Assembly: GCF_947503385.1 (NCBI RefSeq) | Contig: NZ_CANNDO010000006.1 | Span: 163,186 to 227,185 of the forward strand | DNA from: an uncultured Tateyamaria sp. | GTDB taxonomy: Bacteria; Pseudomonadota; Alphaproteobacteria; Rhodobacterales; Rhodobacteraceae | Direction of reading: 5' to 3' | DNA length: 64,000 bases | Shown: one piece after another, positions 7,960 to 18,405 of the stretch | Layout of the letters: each line of letters starts with the position of its first letter | Numbering within the stretch: the stretch's first letter is position 1 | Notes under the pieces: model-generated | Seen by the model: only the letters and a program-made list of their open reading frames with translations | Database searches by the model: none | What the model was told of the DNA's origin: nothing | Made by a program: the position numbers and the translations under genes

Positions 7960-8049
7960 TGGCGGAGAGACAGGGATTCGAACCCTGGGTGGGCTTGCAC
8001 CCACAACGGTTTTCGAGACCGCCCCGTTCGACCACTCCGGCACCTCTCC
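7960..8049 (-). tRNA. tRNA-Ser (anticodon CGA)
   Basis: The minus strand reads a complete serine tRNA: acceptor stem GGAGAGG pairing with CCTCTCC, a long variable arm, anticodon loop CTCGAAA with anticodon CGA, T-loop GGTTCGAATCC and an encoded CCA (7960-7962). It decodes UCG. Its 3' end faces the low-GC accessory region, so it is a plausible attB site for the island. A second copy of the 3' end, which would mark the other island border, is not visible to the left within the window. Confidence 0.96.
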
Positions 8050-8204
8050 GCGGGGGTCTGTCCGGTGCGTTTAGAGCCAAGACCGACCAGAGGCAAGGCG
8101 GTTTTTGCCTGTTAACGCTTTCACGAGGATTTTGATGGACGCGGGCACTTTTTCGCATAGGCTTTTACCAATCGTTAACGAACCTCTGTCCCGAAAGGAT
8201 GCCC

Positions 8205-9041
8205 ATGCACGCCGTGCGTTTTGTCACAGTTTCTTTGGTCTTTGCCCTCGCTCTTGTTCTGATGCCGCGCCTCGCGGATGCAGCGGACCGGGCCAAGCTG
8301 GAAGCGTTTCTCGAAGTGACCGGTTTCGATGTCGCGTTGGAAAGCATTCGGCTGTCTGCGGAATCCGCACCGGACATGCTGGGGATGCAGGCGGAAGATT
8401 TCGGCTCTGAATGGACACGGCTCACCAATGAGGTTTTTGACACCAAAGTGATGCATGATCTGGCACTCGATATCCTTGAAAAGACGCTGAGTGACGACCT
8501 GCTGACCCATGCCGCCGACTTCTATGCCACTGATCTTGGCAAGCGGCTGGTTGTGGCGGAAAACGCCTCGCATCTCAAGGAAGAGGGTGAAGTAAAGGAT
8601 GAAAGCGGCGCCGCGATCATCGCAGGCCTGACCAGCATCAAGAGCCCGCGGCTCGATTATCTGGCGCGGATGAACGCCGCATCGGATTCCGCCGGTGTTG
8701 CCGTGCGCGCCATTCAGGAGGTGCAGGTGCGTTTTCTCATGGCCGCCGCGGGGGCGGGCGTGATCGAATTGCAACTGGAAGAGGGCGACCTGCGCGAATT
8801 GCTGAGCAACGACAAGGAAATACTCGAAGAGAGCATCGCCGAGGGTGCAATGACCGGGGCGGCCTATACCTACCAGTCGTTTTCGGACCAAGAGGTGCTT
8901 GAATACGCCAAAGCGCTGGAACACCCCAAGATGCGCGAAGTCTATGACCTGATGAACGCGGTCCAATACGAGATTATGGCCAATCGGTTCGAAGCGCTGG
9001 CCATCGAAATGCAGGACCTGCAACCCAGTCAGGAGTTGTAG
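8205..9041 (+). CDS. exported DUF2059-type protein
   Basis: A 278-residue protein with a Sec signal peptide (hydrophobic segment, cleavage near LADA). The mature part is all-helical and resembles DUF2059 proteins, whose biochemical role is unknown, with the repeated pattern of a helical pair around FYATDLGKRLV and an analogous C-terminal one. The ATG at 8205 is preferred because AAAGG lies six bases upstream; an ATG two codons earlier abuts it. It is followed after three bases by a second gene of similar architecture, indicating an operon and an old duplication. Likely periplasmic. Confidence 0.72.
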   Translation: MHAVRFVTVSLVFALALVLMPRLADAADRAKLEAFLEVTGFDVALESIRLSAESAPDMLGMQAEDFGSEWTRLTNEVFDTKVMHDLALDILEKTLSDDLLTHAADFYATDLGKRLVVAENASHLKEEGEVKDESGAAIIAGLTSIKSPRLDYLARMNAASDSAGVAVRAIQEVQVRFLMAAAGAGVIELQLEEGDLRELLSNDKEILEESIAEGAMTGAAYTYQSFSDQEVLEYAKALEHPKMREVYDLMNAVQYEIMANRFEALAIEMQDLQPSQEL

Positions 9042-9044
9042 GGG

Positions 9045-9818
9045 ATGCGCGCGGCGGCTCTCGCAACTGCACTTTGGCTGACAGCATTGGCCGCGCAGGC
9101 GGACAGCGCCAGTGACCAGTTGTTCGATGCGATGGGCATTCCGGGACTGATTGCGGCCTTTGCCAAGGATGGGCAACAGACGATCCCCGATCTGAATGCC
9201 GGATTTCTTGATGGACAGGGCGGCGATGTGTTCGTCGAGACGGCACAGCGGCTATACGATCCGGCGCGGCTGGAAACCGAACTGCGCGCGCAATTTGGCG
9301 AACGGCTGGACCCGCAGGACGCACGTCAGGCGGTTGTCTTCTTTGACAGCGATCAGGGTCAGCGGATCGTCGCCATCGAGGTCGAAGCGCGCAGGGCGAT
9401 GGTCGATGACGTGCTGGAGGAGGCGGCAAAGGCGGCCAGCGATACGGCAAGCGCTGACGTTCTGCGCCTGATCTCGGTGCGCGATCTGGTGGAGGTGAAC
9501 ACAGACATCGCAATCGCGGCACGGTTTGCGTTCTATGACGGACTGTCGGTCGCCGCACCGGGGATCGACACCCCCGAGATAGAAGGCCAGCGCGGTATCG
9601 TGGCCGAGGACACCCGTGCGTGGATCACAGGCTATTACATGCTGGTGGCGTCAGCGTTGCAGGAGGACGACCTCGACACCTATGCCGCATTCTGGGAAAC
9701 GGATGTCGGGCAGGGGGTGGATGCCGCGCTGTCGCAGGCCTTTGAACAAAGCTATGTGACCTTGTCCCATGGCTTGGGTCAGTTGGTCGGGCGGATGCTA
9801 CCGCAGAATGATCTCTAG
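9045..9818 (+). CDS. exported DUF2059-type protein, paralogue
   Basis: A 257-residue protein with a signal peptide (residues 1-19, ending AAQA). The mature sequence is helical and shares with its upstream neighbour the motif FFDSDQGQRIVAIE, equivalent to FYATDLGKRLVVAE there, so the two are diverged paralogues. It starts three bases after the previous stop and is presumably cotranscribed. A stem-loop and T-run lie about 45 bases after its stop. The function of the family is unknown; envelope quality or adhesion roles would be speculation. Confidence 0.7.
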   Translation: MRAAALATALWLTALAAQADSASDQLFDAMGIPGLIAAFAKDGQQTIPDLNAGFLDGQGGDVFVETAQRLYDPARLETELRAQFGERLDPQDARQAVVFFDSDQGQRIVAIEVEARRAMVDDVLEEAAKAASDTASADVLRLISVRDLVEVNTDIAIAARFAFYDGLSVAAPGIDTPEIEGQRGIVAEDTRAWITGYYMLVASALQEDDLDTYAAFWETDVGQGVDAALSQAFEQSYVTLSHGLGQLVGRMLPQNDL

Positions 9819-9823
9819 GCCCC

Positions 9824-9852
9824 TTGACTTGCTGTGATGATGCGCGGATAAG
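9824..9852 (+). promoter_or_regulatory. possible sigma-70-type promoter before rplU
   Basis: TTGACT at 9824-9829 is followed after 17 bases by GATAAG at 9847-9852. The -35 fits well and the -10 only moderately. If used, transcription would begin before the stem-loop at 9862, making that structure part of the rplU leader. Confidence 0.35.
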
Positions 9853-9861
9853 CCCGCATCC

Positions 9862-9889
9862 CTGCCAGTGCTATGCGCTGGCGGTTTTT
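9862..9889 (+). terminator. stem-loop with T-run between DUF2059 gene and rplU
   Basis: GCCAG and CTGGC arms (9864-9868 and 9878-9882, extendable with wobble pairs) are followed by five T. This can end the DUF2059 operon or act as an attenuator in the rplU leader; the sequence does not decide. Confidence 0.5.
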
Positions 9890-9991
9890 GATTCAACTCT
9901 GCCCCCTGCGGGGCACGCTGTTCGAGGCGGCTGATGCCGAAACGCCGGGGGACCCCGGGGCCACAGGACGCGGCAGACAAAGGAACGAAAT

Positions 9992-10678
9992 ATGTTCGCG
10001 GTTCTTAAAACCGGCGGCAAACAGTACAAAGTTCAATCGGGCGACACGCTCCGCGTTGAAAAACTGGCCGCAAATGCAGGTGATACCGTCCAATTCAACC
10101 ATGTGCTCATGATCGGTGGCGATGCGCCGCAGGTCGGCAGCCCCGTGGTCGAGGACGCAGGCGTTCAGGCCGAAGTCATCGAACAGATCAAAGGCCCAAA
10201 GACGATCAACTTCGTCAAGCGCCGCCGGAAGCACAGCTCCAAGCGCACCAAGGGCCACCGCCAGCAACTGACGCTGGTGCGGATCACCGACATCCTCGCC
10301 AAGGGCGCAGGTAAATCCGGTGTGATGGCTGCCGAAAACGGCGCAGGTTTTGGCGTTGCCGCTGCAACCCCTGCCGCCGCTCCGAAGAAAGCCAAAAAGG
10401 CAGAGGCACCCAAAGCCGACGCCCCGAAGGCCGAAGAAAAGAAAGCCGCCCCCAAGAAAGCCGCCAAGGCGGACGCGGGCGCGGACGATCTCAAGCAACT
10501 GTCGGGCGTTGGCCCCGCGCTTGAGAAGAAACTGCACGAAGCTGGCGTGACCACCTTTGCGCAGATCGCAGCATGGACGCCCGAGGATGTGGCTGCTATG
10601 GACGAGATACTGTCTTTCAAAGGCCGGATCGAGCGTGAAGGCTGGATCGAACAGGCCAAAGAAAAGACACAAGGCTAA
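9992..10678 (+). CDS. rplU: 50S ribosomal protein L21 with C-terminal helix-hairpin-helix extension
   Basis: Residues 1-104 are a standard bacterial L21 (MFAVLKTGGKQYKV at the start, IKGPKTINFVKRRRKHSSKR in the RNA-binding part). The protein then continues to 228 residues: an Ala/Lys/Pro-rich linker (about 105-165) and a compact helix-hairpin-helix domain (165-228, containing SGVGPALEKKL). Ordinary L21 has roughly 100 residues. The tail resembles the predicted DNA-binding HhH domain seen on several alphaproteobacterial proteins, and L21 with such a tail is known in Rhodobacteraceae. AAAGGAAC precedes the ATG. rpmA follows after 12 bases, the usual rplU-rpmA operon. Confidence 0.97.
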   Translation: MFAVLKTGGKQYKVQSGDTLRVEKLAANAGDTVQFNHVLMIGGDAPQVGSPVVEDAGVQAEVIEQIKGPKTINFVKRRRKHSSKRTKGHRQQLTLVRITDILAKGAGKSGVMAAENGAGFGVAAATPAAAPKKAKKAEAPKADAPKAEEKKAAPKKAAKADAGADDLKQLSGVGPALEKKLHEAGVTTFAQIAAWTPEDVAAMDEILSFKGRIEREGWIEQAKEKTQG

Positions 10679-10690
10679 GGAGAGAGACGC

Positions 10691-10960
10691 ATGGCACATA
10701 AAAAAGCAGGCGGTTCATCCCGGAACGGTCGCGACTCCGCGGGCCGCCGTCTTGGCGTGAAACTCTACGGTGGCCAAGCGGCCATTCCCGGCAATATCAT
10801 CGTGCGTCAGCGCGGGACCAAGTTCTGGCCCGGCGAAGGCGTTGGTATGGGCAAAGATCACACAATCTTTGCAACAGTCGATGGCGCCGTAACCTTCCAC
10901 AAAGGCCTCAAGGGTCGCACATTTATTTCCGTGCTCCCGGCAGCGGAGGCTGCAGAATAA
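10691..10960 (+). CDS. rpmA: 50S ribosomal protein L27
   Basis: An 89-residue protein with the invariant N-terminus [15 protein letters not shown] that reaches the peptidyl-transferase centre, and the core [25 protein letters not shown]. Length is normal for the family. It begins directly with MAHKK, without the cleaved N-terminal extension found in Firmicutes. AGGAGAGAGACGC gives a strong ribosome binding site. It is cotranscribed with rplU, and a strong intrinsic terminator follows. Confidence 0.98.
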   Translation: MAHKKAGGSSRNGRDSAGRRLGVKLYGGQAAIPGNIIVRQRGTKFWPGEGVGMGKDHTIFATVDGAVTFHKGLKGRTFISVLPAAEAAE

Positions 10961-10989
10961 GCCGTACCCAGAGGGTTTTGACAAAATCA

Positions 10990-11018
10990 GGGATCGGCGG
11001 AAACGCCGGTCCCTTTTT
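10990..11018 (+). terminator. intrinsic terminator after rpmA
   Basis: GGGATCGGCG and CGCCGGTCCC arms with a GAAA loop are followed by five T. The stem has ten near-perfect pairs and lies 30 bases after the rpmA stop. Confidence 0.9.
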
Positions 11019-11056
11019 CGTTTCCGCCATTTCCCGCAAAAAGCGAGGACGGTCTG

Positions 11057-11560
11057 ATGACAGACCACATGACAACCGAACGCCTGACCCTGCGCCATCC
11101 CCGGATGCAGGATGCGGCGACGATTGCGGCATTGGTGGGCGATCTGGAGGTCTCGCGCTGGCTGACGCGCGTGCCGCACCCGTACACATTGCAGGATGCG
11201 CAGGACTTTGTCGGTCGCGTCGCGGTGGGCGGCAGCAACACCTTTGTCATTTGTGTGGGCGATCAGGTCGTGGGGTGCATCGGCACGCAGGCGCAGTTGG
11301 GTTATTGGCTGGGCCAGAACCATTGGGGCCGTGGATATGCGTCCGAGGCGGCGCGGGCCATGGTCGCCCGCCACTTTGGCTTGGGCCATTCAGAATTGGA
11401 CAGCGGCCATTTCGCTGAAAACGTCGCGTCGCGCCGCGTGCTGGAAAAGCTCGGCTTTGTCCGCACGTCGCAGGAGCAGGCCAAATGCCCTGCAACCGGC
11501 GACCGGCATGTGTTGCAACGCATGGTTCTGACCCAAGATATGTGGGAGGCGCAGACATGA
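11057..11560 (+). CDS. GNAT-family N-acetyltransferase (RimJ/RimL-like)
   Basis: A 167-residue protein of the RimJ/RimL-type GNAT fold. It begins with the family hallmark TERLTLRHPRMQDA, and the acetyl-CoA segment is LGYWLGQNHWGRGYASEAARAM, followed by NVASRRVLEKLGF. These enzymes transfer acetyl groups from acetyl-CoA to amines on ribosomal proteins, amino acids or small molecules; the substrate is not evident. Its stop overlaps the start of the next GNAT gene by ATGA, so they are coupled. It is the first of three GNAT genes grouped with a LysE-type exporter downstream of rpmA. Confidence 0.88.
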   Translation: MTDHMTTERLTLRHPRMQDAATIAALVGDLEVSRWLTRVPHPYTLQDAQDFVGRVAVGGSNTFVICVGDQVVGCIGTQAQLGYWLGQNHWGRGYASEAARAMVARHFGLGHSELDSGHFAENVASRRVLEKLGFVRTSQEQAKCPATGDRHVLQRMVLTQDMWEAQT

Positions 11561-12108
11561 ACACAGCATCCAAACCGATCCTACAGGGCCCCCGCGTCAC
11601 CTTGCGCGATGTGGCCGATGGCGATGTCGATGGGCGGTTTGCCCTTGGCAACACACCCGACATTGTCCGCATGTTCGGCGGCGATCCTGCACAGGTGCGC
11701 GACATCACCCGCGACGCGGCACAGGCTTGGGTCGACGCTCAGCGGGCAGAGATGCACGCGTGGGTGATCGAGGCGCATGGCGCACTGATTGGTGCGATCC
11801 GCCTGCACAGTGTGAACCCGGTGGACAAGCGCGCCCAGATTGCCATTGGCATTCTGGACCCGGCGGCCTTGGGCAAGGGCCTTGGCACCGAAGCCATGCA
11901 ACTGTTGGCGGCACACGCGTTTGACGACATGGGCCTGCACCGGCTGGGATGTCGCGTGCTGGACTTCAACACCCGCGCCATTGCGGCATATGAAAAGGTG
12001 GGTTTTGTCGTAGAGGGGCGCGAACGCGAATCCGCCATCATCGGTTCGGACTGGCATGATGACCTGATCATGGGCCTGCTCGACCGCGATCTGGCGCGGC
12101 TGTCATGA
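11557..12108 (+). CDS. GNAT-family N-acetyltransferase
   Basis: A 183-residue GNAT protein with GPRVTLRDVADGD at the start, the acetyl-CoA binding region around LDPAALGKGLGTEAMQLL, and the closing NTRAIAAYEKVGFVVEGRERE. The start lies in the ATGA overlap with the preceding gene, although the frame is open further upstream. Its stop again overlaps the LysE-family gene, so this is a tightly coupled operon. The substrate is unknown; it is only distantly similar to its two GNAT neighbours, so recent tandem duplication is unlikely. Confidence 0.87.
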   Translation: MNTASKPILQGPRVTLRDVADGDVDGRFALGNTPDIVRMFGGDPAQVRDITRDAAQAWVDAQRAEMHAWVIEAHGALIGAIRLHSVNPVDKRAQIAIGILDPAALGKGLGTEAMQLLAAHAFDDMGLHRLGCRVLDFNTRAIAAYEKVGFVVEGRERESAIIGSDWHDDLIMGLLDRDLARLS

Positions 12109-12704
12109 GCGTCGCGGCCCTGTCCTTTGCCGTGTTCGCGGCCAGTCAGGTGGGCACGCCGGGACCGGCCAACATGGCGTTGCTGGCCACCGGGGCGCGG
12201 TTCGGATTTCGCACCGCGTTGCCCTTTGTGGCCGGTGTCGCTTTGGGCAAGCAATTCGTGATCTGGCCTGTGGGCTTTGGCTTGATGGAACTGGCCGACC
12301 GCGCGCCGTGGATCTTCGAAACACTCAAATGGGTGTCAGCGGCCTACATTATCTGGCTCGCTTGGAAAGTGGCCAATCTGCGCCTGAACACCAAAGCCGA
12401 GGCACGCGCGCCGGGCTTTGCCGCAGGGCTGATCGTACACCCGCTCAATCCCAAGGCATGGGCCATGATCGTCGCAGGGTTCACCGGATTTGTGGCGCCG
12501 GGCACAGACCCTCTTATCGCGACGGCAACCATTGGCGGCATATTGCTCGCCTGTCAGGTGCTTTTGCACCCGATTTGGACACTTGCCGGAGACCGCATCG
12601 CGCGCACCCTCGCGGGGACGCGCAGCGAACCCTATCTGATGTATACCCTTGCGGCCCTGACGGTCGCATCGGTCCTGTTTGTTTTGTTCGGAGGAGGGAC
12701 ATAG
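12105..12704 (+). CDS. LysE/RhtB-family amino-acid exporter
   Basis: A 199-residue membrane protein with five to six hydrophobic helices and the family signature near the N-terminus (SQVGTPGPANMALLATGARFG), plus HPLNPKAWAMIVAGF in the middle. LysE/RhtB proteins export amino acids or derivatives such as homoserine, threonine or lysine in exchange for protons. Its start overlaps the previous GNAT stop (ATGA), and another GNAT gene follows after two bases. The association of acetyltransferases with an exporter suggests a shared detoxification or efflux job for an amino compound, which is inference. Confidence 0.88.
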   Translation: MSVAALSFAVFAASQVGTPGPANMALLATGARFGFRTALPFVAGVALGKQFVIWPVGFGLMELADRAPWIFETLKWVSAAYIIWLAWKVANLRLNTKAEARAPGFAAGLIVHPLNPKAWAMIVAGFTGFVAPGTDPLIATATIGGILLACQVLLHPIWTLAGDRIARTLAGTRSEPYLMYTLAALTVASVLFVLFGGGT

Positions 12705-12706
12705 CA

Positions 12707-13243
12707 ATGGAGATGGAAAAGATCGTGGCACAAACGGTGATCGAGACGGAGCGGTTCGATCTGCGCCCCGTGCGCAAGTCCGACATGGGCCTGATCGAAA
12801 TGTATACGAGTGATCTGCGTGTCGCGCGCATGACCACGTCGATCCCACACCCGATCCCGCCGGGCAGCACCGAAGCCTTTGTGTCCCGCGCCATGGCCGA
12901 CGACCGCGAAGAGGACGTGTGGATAATGGACGGGCTGAAATCAGACCGGGCCGAAGTGATGGGGCTGATCTCGCTCAGCCGTCTGGATCGGAACCAGTCC
13001 GAAGTGGTCTACTGGGTCGCGCCCCATTTCTGGAACACGGGTCTGGCCTCCGACGCGGTCGAGGCGCTGGTGCAGACCAATCCAATGCAGAACGACACCA
13101 TGTTCGCCAGTGTCTTTCAGGACAACCCGGCCTCGGCCCGTGTCCTGACCCATTGCGGGTTCAAGTACCTTGGCGACGCCGAAAACTACTCGGTCGCGCG
13201 GGATGCCAATGTGCCCACGTGGACCTATAGCCGTAAACTGTGA
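12707..13243 (+). CDS. GNAT-family N-acetyltransferase
   Basis: A 178-residue GNAT protein: ETERFDLRPVRKSDMGL at the start, acetyl-CoA region VYWVAPHFWNTGLASDAVEAL, and the terminal NPASARVLTHCGFKYLGD. GGAGGAGGG lies about ten bases before the ATG. The frame is open far upstream inside the exporter gene, but the ribosome binding site and family length support this start. It is the last of the GNAT/LysE group and precedes obgE by about 36 bases, which include a GC hairpin. Confidence 0.87.
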   Translation: MEMEKIVAQTVIETERFDLRPVRKSDMGLIEMYTSDLRVARMTTSIPHPIPPGSTEAFVSRAMADDREEDVWIMDGLKSDRAEVMGLISLSRLDRNQSEVVYWVAPHFWNTGLASDAVEALVQTNPMQNDTMFASVFQDNPASARVLTHCGFKYLGDAENYSVARDANVPTWTYSRKL

Positions 13244-15408
<2,165 letters not shown>

Positions 15409-15409
15409 T

Positions 15410-15430
15410 CTTCTTCTGACTAAAAATACC
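15410..15430 (+). repeat. intergenic motif CTTCTTCT-N8-ATAC, copy 1
   Basis: CTTCTTCT, eight bases, then ATACC, starting directly after the proB stop. It is followed by an imperfect hairpin (GCCGAAGG with CCTCCGGC, around 15435-15458). Copies occur at 27425-27446 and, inverted, at 28729-28750. Confidence 0.55.
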
Positions 15431-15482
15431 ATCGCCGAAGGCATAAAATCCTCCGGCGCACCGCCTGCAAAGGACGCTCCGC

Positions 15483-16748
15483 ATGAAAGATCTCGACAAC
15501 ATCCCCGCCGTCATGGCCGACATCGGTGCGCGCGCCAAGGCGGCCGCCGCCGTGCTGGCCTGTGCCAGTGCCGAACGCAAGCACGCGGCCCTGATCGGTG
15601 CAGCCGAACATGTCTGGGCCAACCGCACCGCGATCATCGCAGCCAATGACAAGGATATGGCCTTTGGCGCCGACAAGGGATTGTCGGACGCGATGATGGA
15701 CCGGCTGCGCCTTGATGAAGACCGCATTCGCGGCATGGTCGACGGGTTGCGCGCCGTGGCCGAGCAGGCCGATCCTGTGGGCGAAGTGCTCGCCGCGTGG
15801 GATCAGCCATCCGGCCTGAACATCAAACGCGTGCGTACACCTTTGGGGGTCGTGGGCGTGATCTACGAAAGCCGTCCAAACGTGACGGCGGATGCAGGTG
15901 CCTTGTGTCTCAAGGCGGGCAATGCCGTGATCCTGCGCGGCGGTTCCGAAGGGTTCAATTCATCGCAGGCCATTCATGCCGCGCTCCAAGCCGGTCTGCG
16001 CGATGCCAACCTGCCCGAAGACGCAATCCAATTGGTGCCGACGCGCGACCGCGCCGCCGTCAGCGAGATGCTGACCATGACCGATACGATTGACGTGATT
16101 GTACCGCGCGGCGGCAAGGGGTTGGTGGGCTTGGTCCAGCGCGAAGCGCGCGTGCCCGTCTTTGCCCATTTGGAGGGTATTGTGCACATCTATGTCGACA
16201 AGGACGCGGACCCTGAAAAAACGCTCAAAGTCGTGCTCAACGCCAAGACACGCCGCACGGGCATTTGCGGCGCGGCCGAATGCCTGCTGATCCATGCCGA
16301 TGTGGCATCAACCATCGGGCAGGGCGTGGTGCGCGCGTTGATGGATGCGGGTGTGCGGGTCCACGCCGATGTGGCGTTGCAGAGTATTGATGGCGTACTC
16401 GCGGCGTCAGATGCGGATTGGGGGCGCGAATACCTTGATATGGATATTGCCGCGCGCATCGTTCCTGACATTGATGCGGCGATTGCGCATATCCGTACGT
16501 ACGGATCGAACCACACGGATTGCATTCTGACCGAAGATTCCGATGCGGTCGCCAAGTTCTTTCGAGAGCTCGACAGCGCGATCCTGATGCACAACGCTTC
16601 GACCCAATTTGCCGATGGGGGCGAGTTTGGGATGGGTGCGGAAATTGGCATCGCGACCGGCAAGATGCACGCACGCGGACCCGTGGGCGCAGCACAACTG
16701 ACCAGTTTCAAATATCTGGTGACCGGCGACGGGACTGTGCGCAGTTAG
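15483..16748 (+). CDS. proA: glutamate-5-semialdehyde dehydrogenase
   Basis: A 421-residue NADPH-dependent enzyme reducing glutamyl-5-phosphate to the semialdehyde, step two of proline synthesis. Family marks are [19 protein letters not shown], the substrate loop [10 protein letters not shown], and the catalytic cysteine in [13 protein letters not shown]. Length is normal. It follows proB, although with a gap containing a repeated intergenic motif. Its 3' end overlaps the convergent chpT gene by four bases, so antisense interference at the ends is possible. Confidence 0.97.
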   Translation: MKDLDNIPAVMADIGARAKAAAAVLACASAERKHAALIGAAEHVWANRTAIIAANDKDMAFGADKGLSDAMMDRLRLDEDRIRGMVDGLRAVAEQADPVGEVLAAWDQPSGLNIKRVRTPLGVVGVIYESRPNVTADAGALCLKAGNAVILRGGSEGFNSSQAIHAALQAGLRDANLPEDAIQLVPTRDRAAVSEMLTMTDTIDVIVPRGGKGLVGLVQREARVPVFAHLEGIVHIYVDKDADPEKTLKVVLNAKTRRTGICGAAECLLIHADVASTIGQGVVRALMDAGVRVHADVALQSIDGVLAASDADWGREYLDMDIAARIVPDIDAAIAHIRTYGSNHTDCILTEDSDAVAKFFRELDSAILMHNASTQFADGGEFGMGAEIGIATGKMHARGPVGAAQLTSFKYLVTGDGTVRS

Positions 16749-17341
16749 AACGACAGCGACAGCGCGCCGTTTTCATCGTGGGTGACGCGGATCTTGCGGT
16801 CGATGTCGCGGGTGTGGTGGTGCAGCAACCCGAACTGCACATGCGCCGGTGCCAGATCGTCCACAATGCCCGTGCTCAGCGTTTCCCACAGGGCTGGATC
16901 CACGCTGAACTTGTCGGCATGGCCCGTGATGGTCCATGTACTGTCCGTCAGCGACACTTCGATCCGTCCGCCATATGGCATCGCGGTTTCCATACATTGC
17001 AGCGCCAGAAACACCAGACGAACGGCCCAACGGGGCTGCGCGTCGAGCGGACCATAGGCCATGGTCAGGCGGCTGCCGCGCGTGTTGTCCTGCAGGATCG
17101 ACACAACTTCGGCCCGGCCGACGGGTTGCGCACTTGCCGCCCCATACGCCATGCGGAAAAAGCGGATGCGCGCGCTCGCATTTTCCACGCTTTCGGAAAT
17201 CAGTTCCATCTCGGGGCCGTCACTGCTGCCCGCCATGTTGAGCAGTTCCAGTCCGTTGTTGATCGCGCCAATTGGCGATATCAGGTCATGGCAAATGCGG
17301 CTGCCGATCAATGCCGCGAGATTCACGTTATTCTGGCCCAT
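16745..17341 (-). CDS. chpT: histidine phosphotransferase ChpT
   Basis: A 198-residue protein with the dimerisation/phosphotransfer helix around [16 protein letters not shown]; His18 is the expected phosphoryl site. The C-terminal half resembles a degenerate histidine-kinase ATPase fold without ATP-binding motifs. In alphaproteobacteria ChpT relays phosphate from CckA to CtrA and CpdR, controlling cell cycle, motility and gene transfer agents. The ATG at 17341 is preceded by GGAGCG at a good distance; an upstream TTG adds four residues. It is divergent from the DUF3553 gene, 26 bases away. Confidence 0.92.
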   Translation of the reverse strand: MGQNNVNLAALIGSRICHDLISPIGAINNGLELLNMAGSSDGPEMELISESVENASARIRFFRMAYGAASAQPVGRAEVVSILQDNTRGSRLTMAYGPLDAQPRWAVRLVFLALQCMETAMPYGGRIEVSLTDSTWTITGHADKFSVDPALWETLSTGIVDDLAPAHVQFGLLHHHTRDIDRKIRVTHDENGALSLSF

Positions 17342-17367
17342 GCGGCGCTCCAACGGACAAAGGTTTC

Positions 17368-17550
17368 ATGGAAGATTTGAACGCCATTCTCGCTCCCGGC
17401 ATGTTGGTCCGACACCCTGATCACGCGGAGTGGGGCGTGGGGCAGGTGCAAAGCAACATCGCGGGAAAAGTGACCGTAAATTTCCCGGACACCGGAAAAA
17501 TTGTGATCGATGGCACGCGCATTGCTCTTGTTCCCATATTCGATGCCTGA
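17368..17550 (+). CDS. DUF3553 domain protein
   Basis: A 60-residue protein with the DUF3553 pattern: GMLVRHPDHAEWGVGQVQS followed by VTVNFPDTGKIVI. It resembles the small beta-barrel found in CarD-like and UvrD-associated Tudor-type modules, so a nucleic-acid or protein-binding role is plausible but unproven. AAAGG lies five bases before the ATG. Its promoter must overlap the short space to the divergent chpT gene, an arrangement common in Rhodobacteraceae. Confidence 0.85.
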   Translation: MEDLNAILAPGMLVRHPDHAEWGVGQVQSNIAGKVTVNFPDTGKIVIDGTRIALVPIFDA

Positions 17551-17643
17551 ACATCCTTTCCGAATAGTTAACGATTTGCAACCATGCCGGGAACATCGCA
17601 AATATCTTTACCTTTCGCGCGCGCTCACCGATAGAGCACCGCG

Positions 17644-18405
17644 ATGAGCCTGACACACGAGCCCGAATTTCGCGTCGCGATGGCGCGCGGTGATGACGAT
17701 CTGACAGCGGCCTTTCGGCTGCGCTATGATGTGTTCGTGCGTGAATTGGGCGGCGGTGGTCCGCTTGTCGATCACGCGGCAGGTCTTGAGCGCGACGCGT
17801 TTGACGCGCATTTCGACCACATGTTGCTGTGGGACGATGCGGTGGGCACGCTGGTGGGTGTCTACCGGATGCTGCGCGCCGAGCAGGCCGAGGCGGCGGG
17901 GCAATTCTATTCCGAGGATGAATACGATCTGGGGCCGCTGCGCGCCACTGGCCGCCGTTTGCTTGAGCTTGGGCGGTCCTGCGTTCATGCCGATTATCGG
18001 GGCGGCGCCGCGATGTATCACCTTTGGGGCGGGTTGGCGGATTACGTGGCCCGGAATGCGGTTGATATCCTGTTCGGAGTTGCGTCCTTTCATGGCACGG
18101 ATGTTGACACGCTGGCGGCGCCGCTGTCGCTGCTTCACCATCGCCACCTTGCGCCAGAGCCGTTGCGGGTGCAGGCCCGTGCGCCGCACGGTGTCGATAT
18201 GGATATCGTGCCCGAAGACCGGATTGACCGCCGTGTGGCCATGGTTCAGGTGCCCGCACTGATCAAGGCCTATCTGCGTCTGGGCGGGGTTGTGGGGCAG
18301 GGGGCCTATGTGGACCACGGGTTTAACACGACGGATGTGTGCCTGATCATGGACACGGCGGCGATGTCGGCACGCCAACAGCGTATCTATGGGGCCGCGC
18401 AATGA
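17644..18405 (+). CDS. olsB: ornithine N-acyltransferase OlsB
   Basis: A 253-residue GNAT-fold acyltransferase matching OlsB, which attaches a 3-hydroxyacyl chain from acyl-ACP to ornithine to form lyso-ornithine lipid. Typical segments are LRYDVFVRELGG, GVYRMLRAEQA, LELGRSCVHADYRGG and the C-terminal DHGFNTTDVCLIMD. Its stop overlaps olsA in ATGA, so the two-step ornithine-lipid pathway is encoded as one unit. Ornithine lipids replace phospholipids under phosphate limitation in many marine bacteria; no Pho box is evident in the 90 bases upstream. Confidence 0.94.
   Translation: MSLTHEPEFRVAMARGDDDLTAAFRLRYDVFVRELGGGGPLVDHAAGLERDAFDAHFDHMLLWDDAVGTLVGVYRMLRAEQAEAAGQFYSEDEYDLGPLRATGRRLLELGRSCVHADYRGGAAMYHLWGGLADYVARNAVDILFGVASFHGTDVDTLAAPLSLLHHRHLAPEPLRVQARAPHGVDMDIVPEDRIDRRVAMVQVPALIKAYLRLGGVVGQGAYVDHGFNTTDVCLIMDTAAMSARQQRIYGAAQ

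Noticed and set aside
9824..9991. Known ribosomal-protein leader or riboswitch before rplU
   Set aside because: A stem-loop is present, but no recognised L21 leader fold could be assigned; listed only as hairpin and possible promoter.
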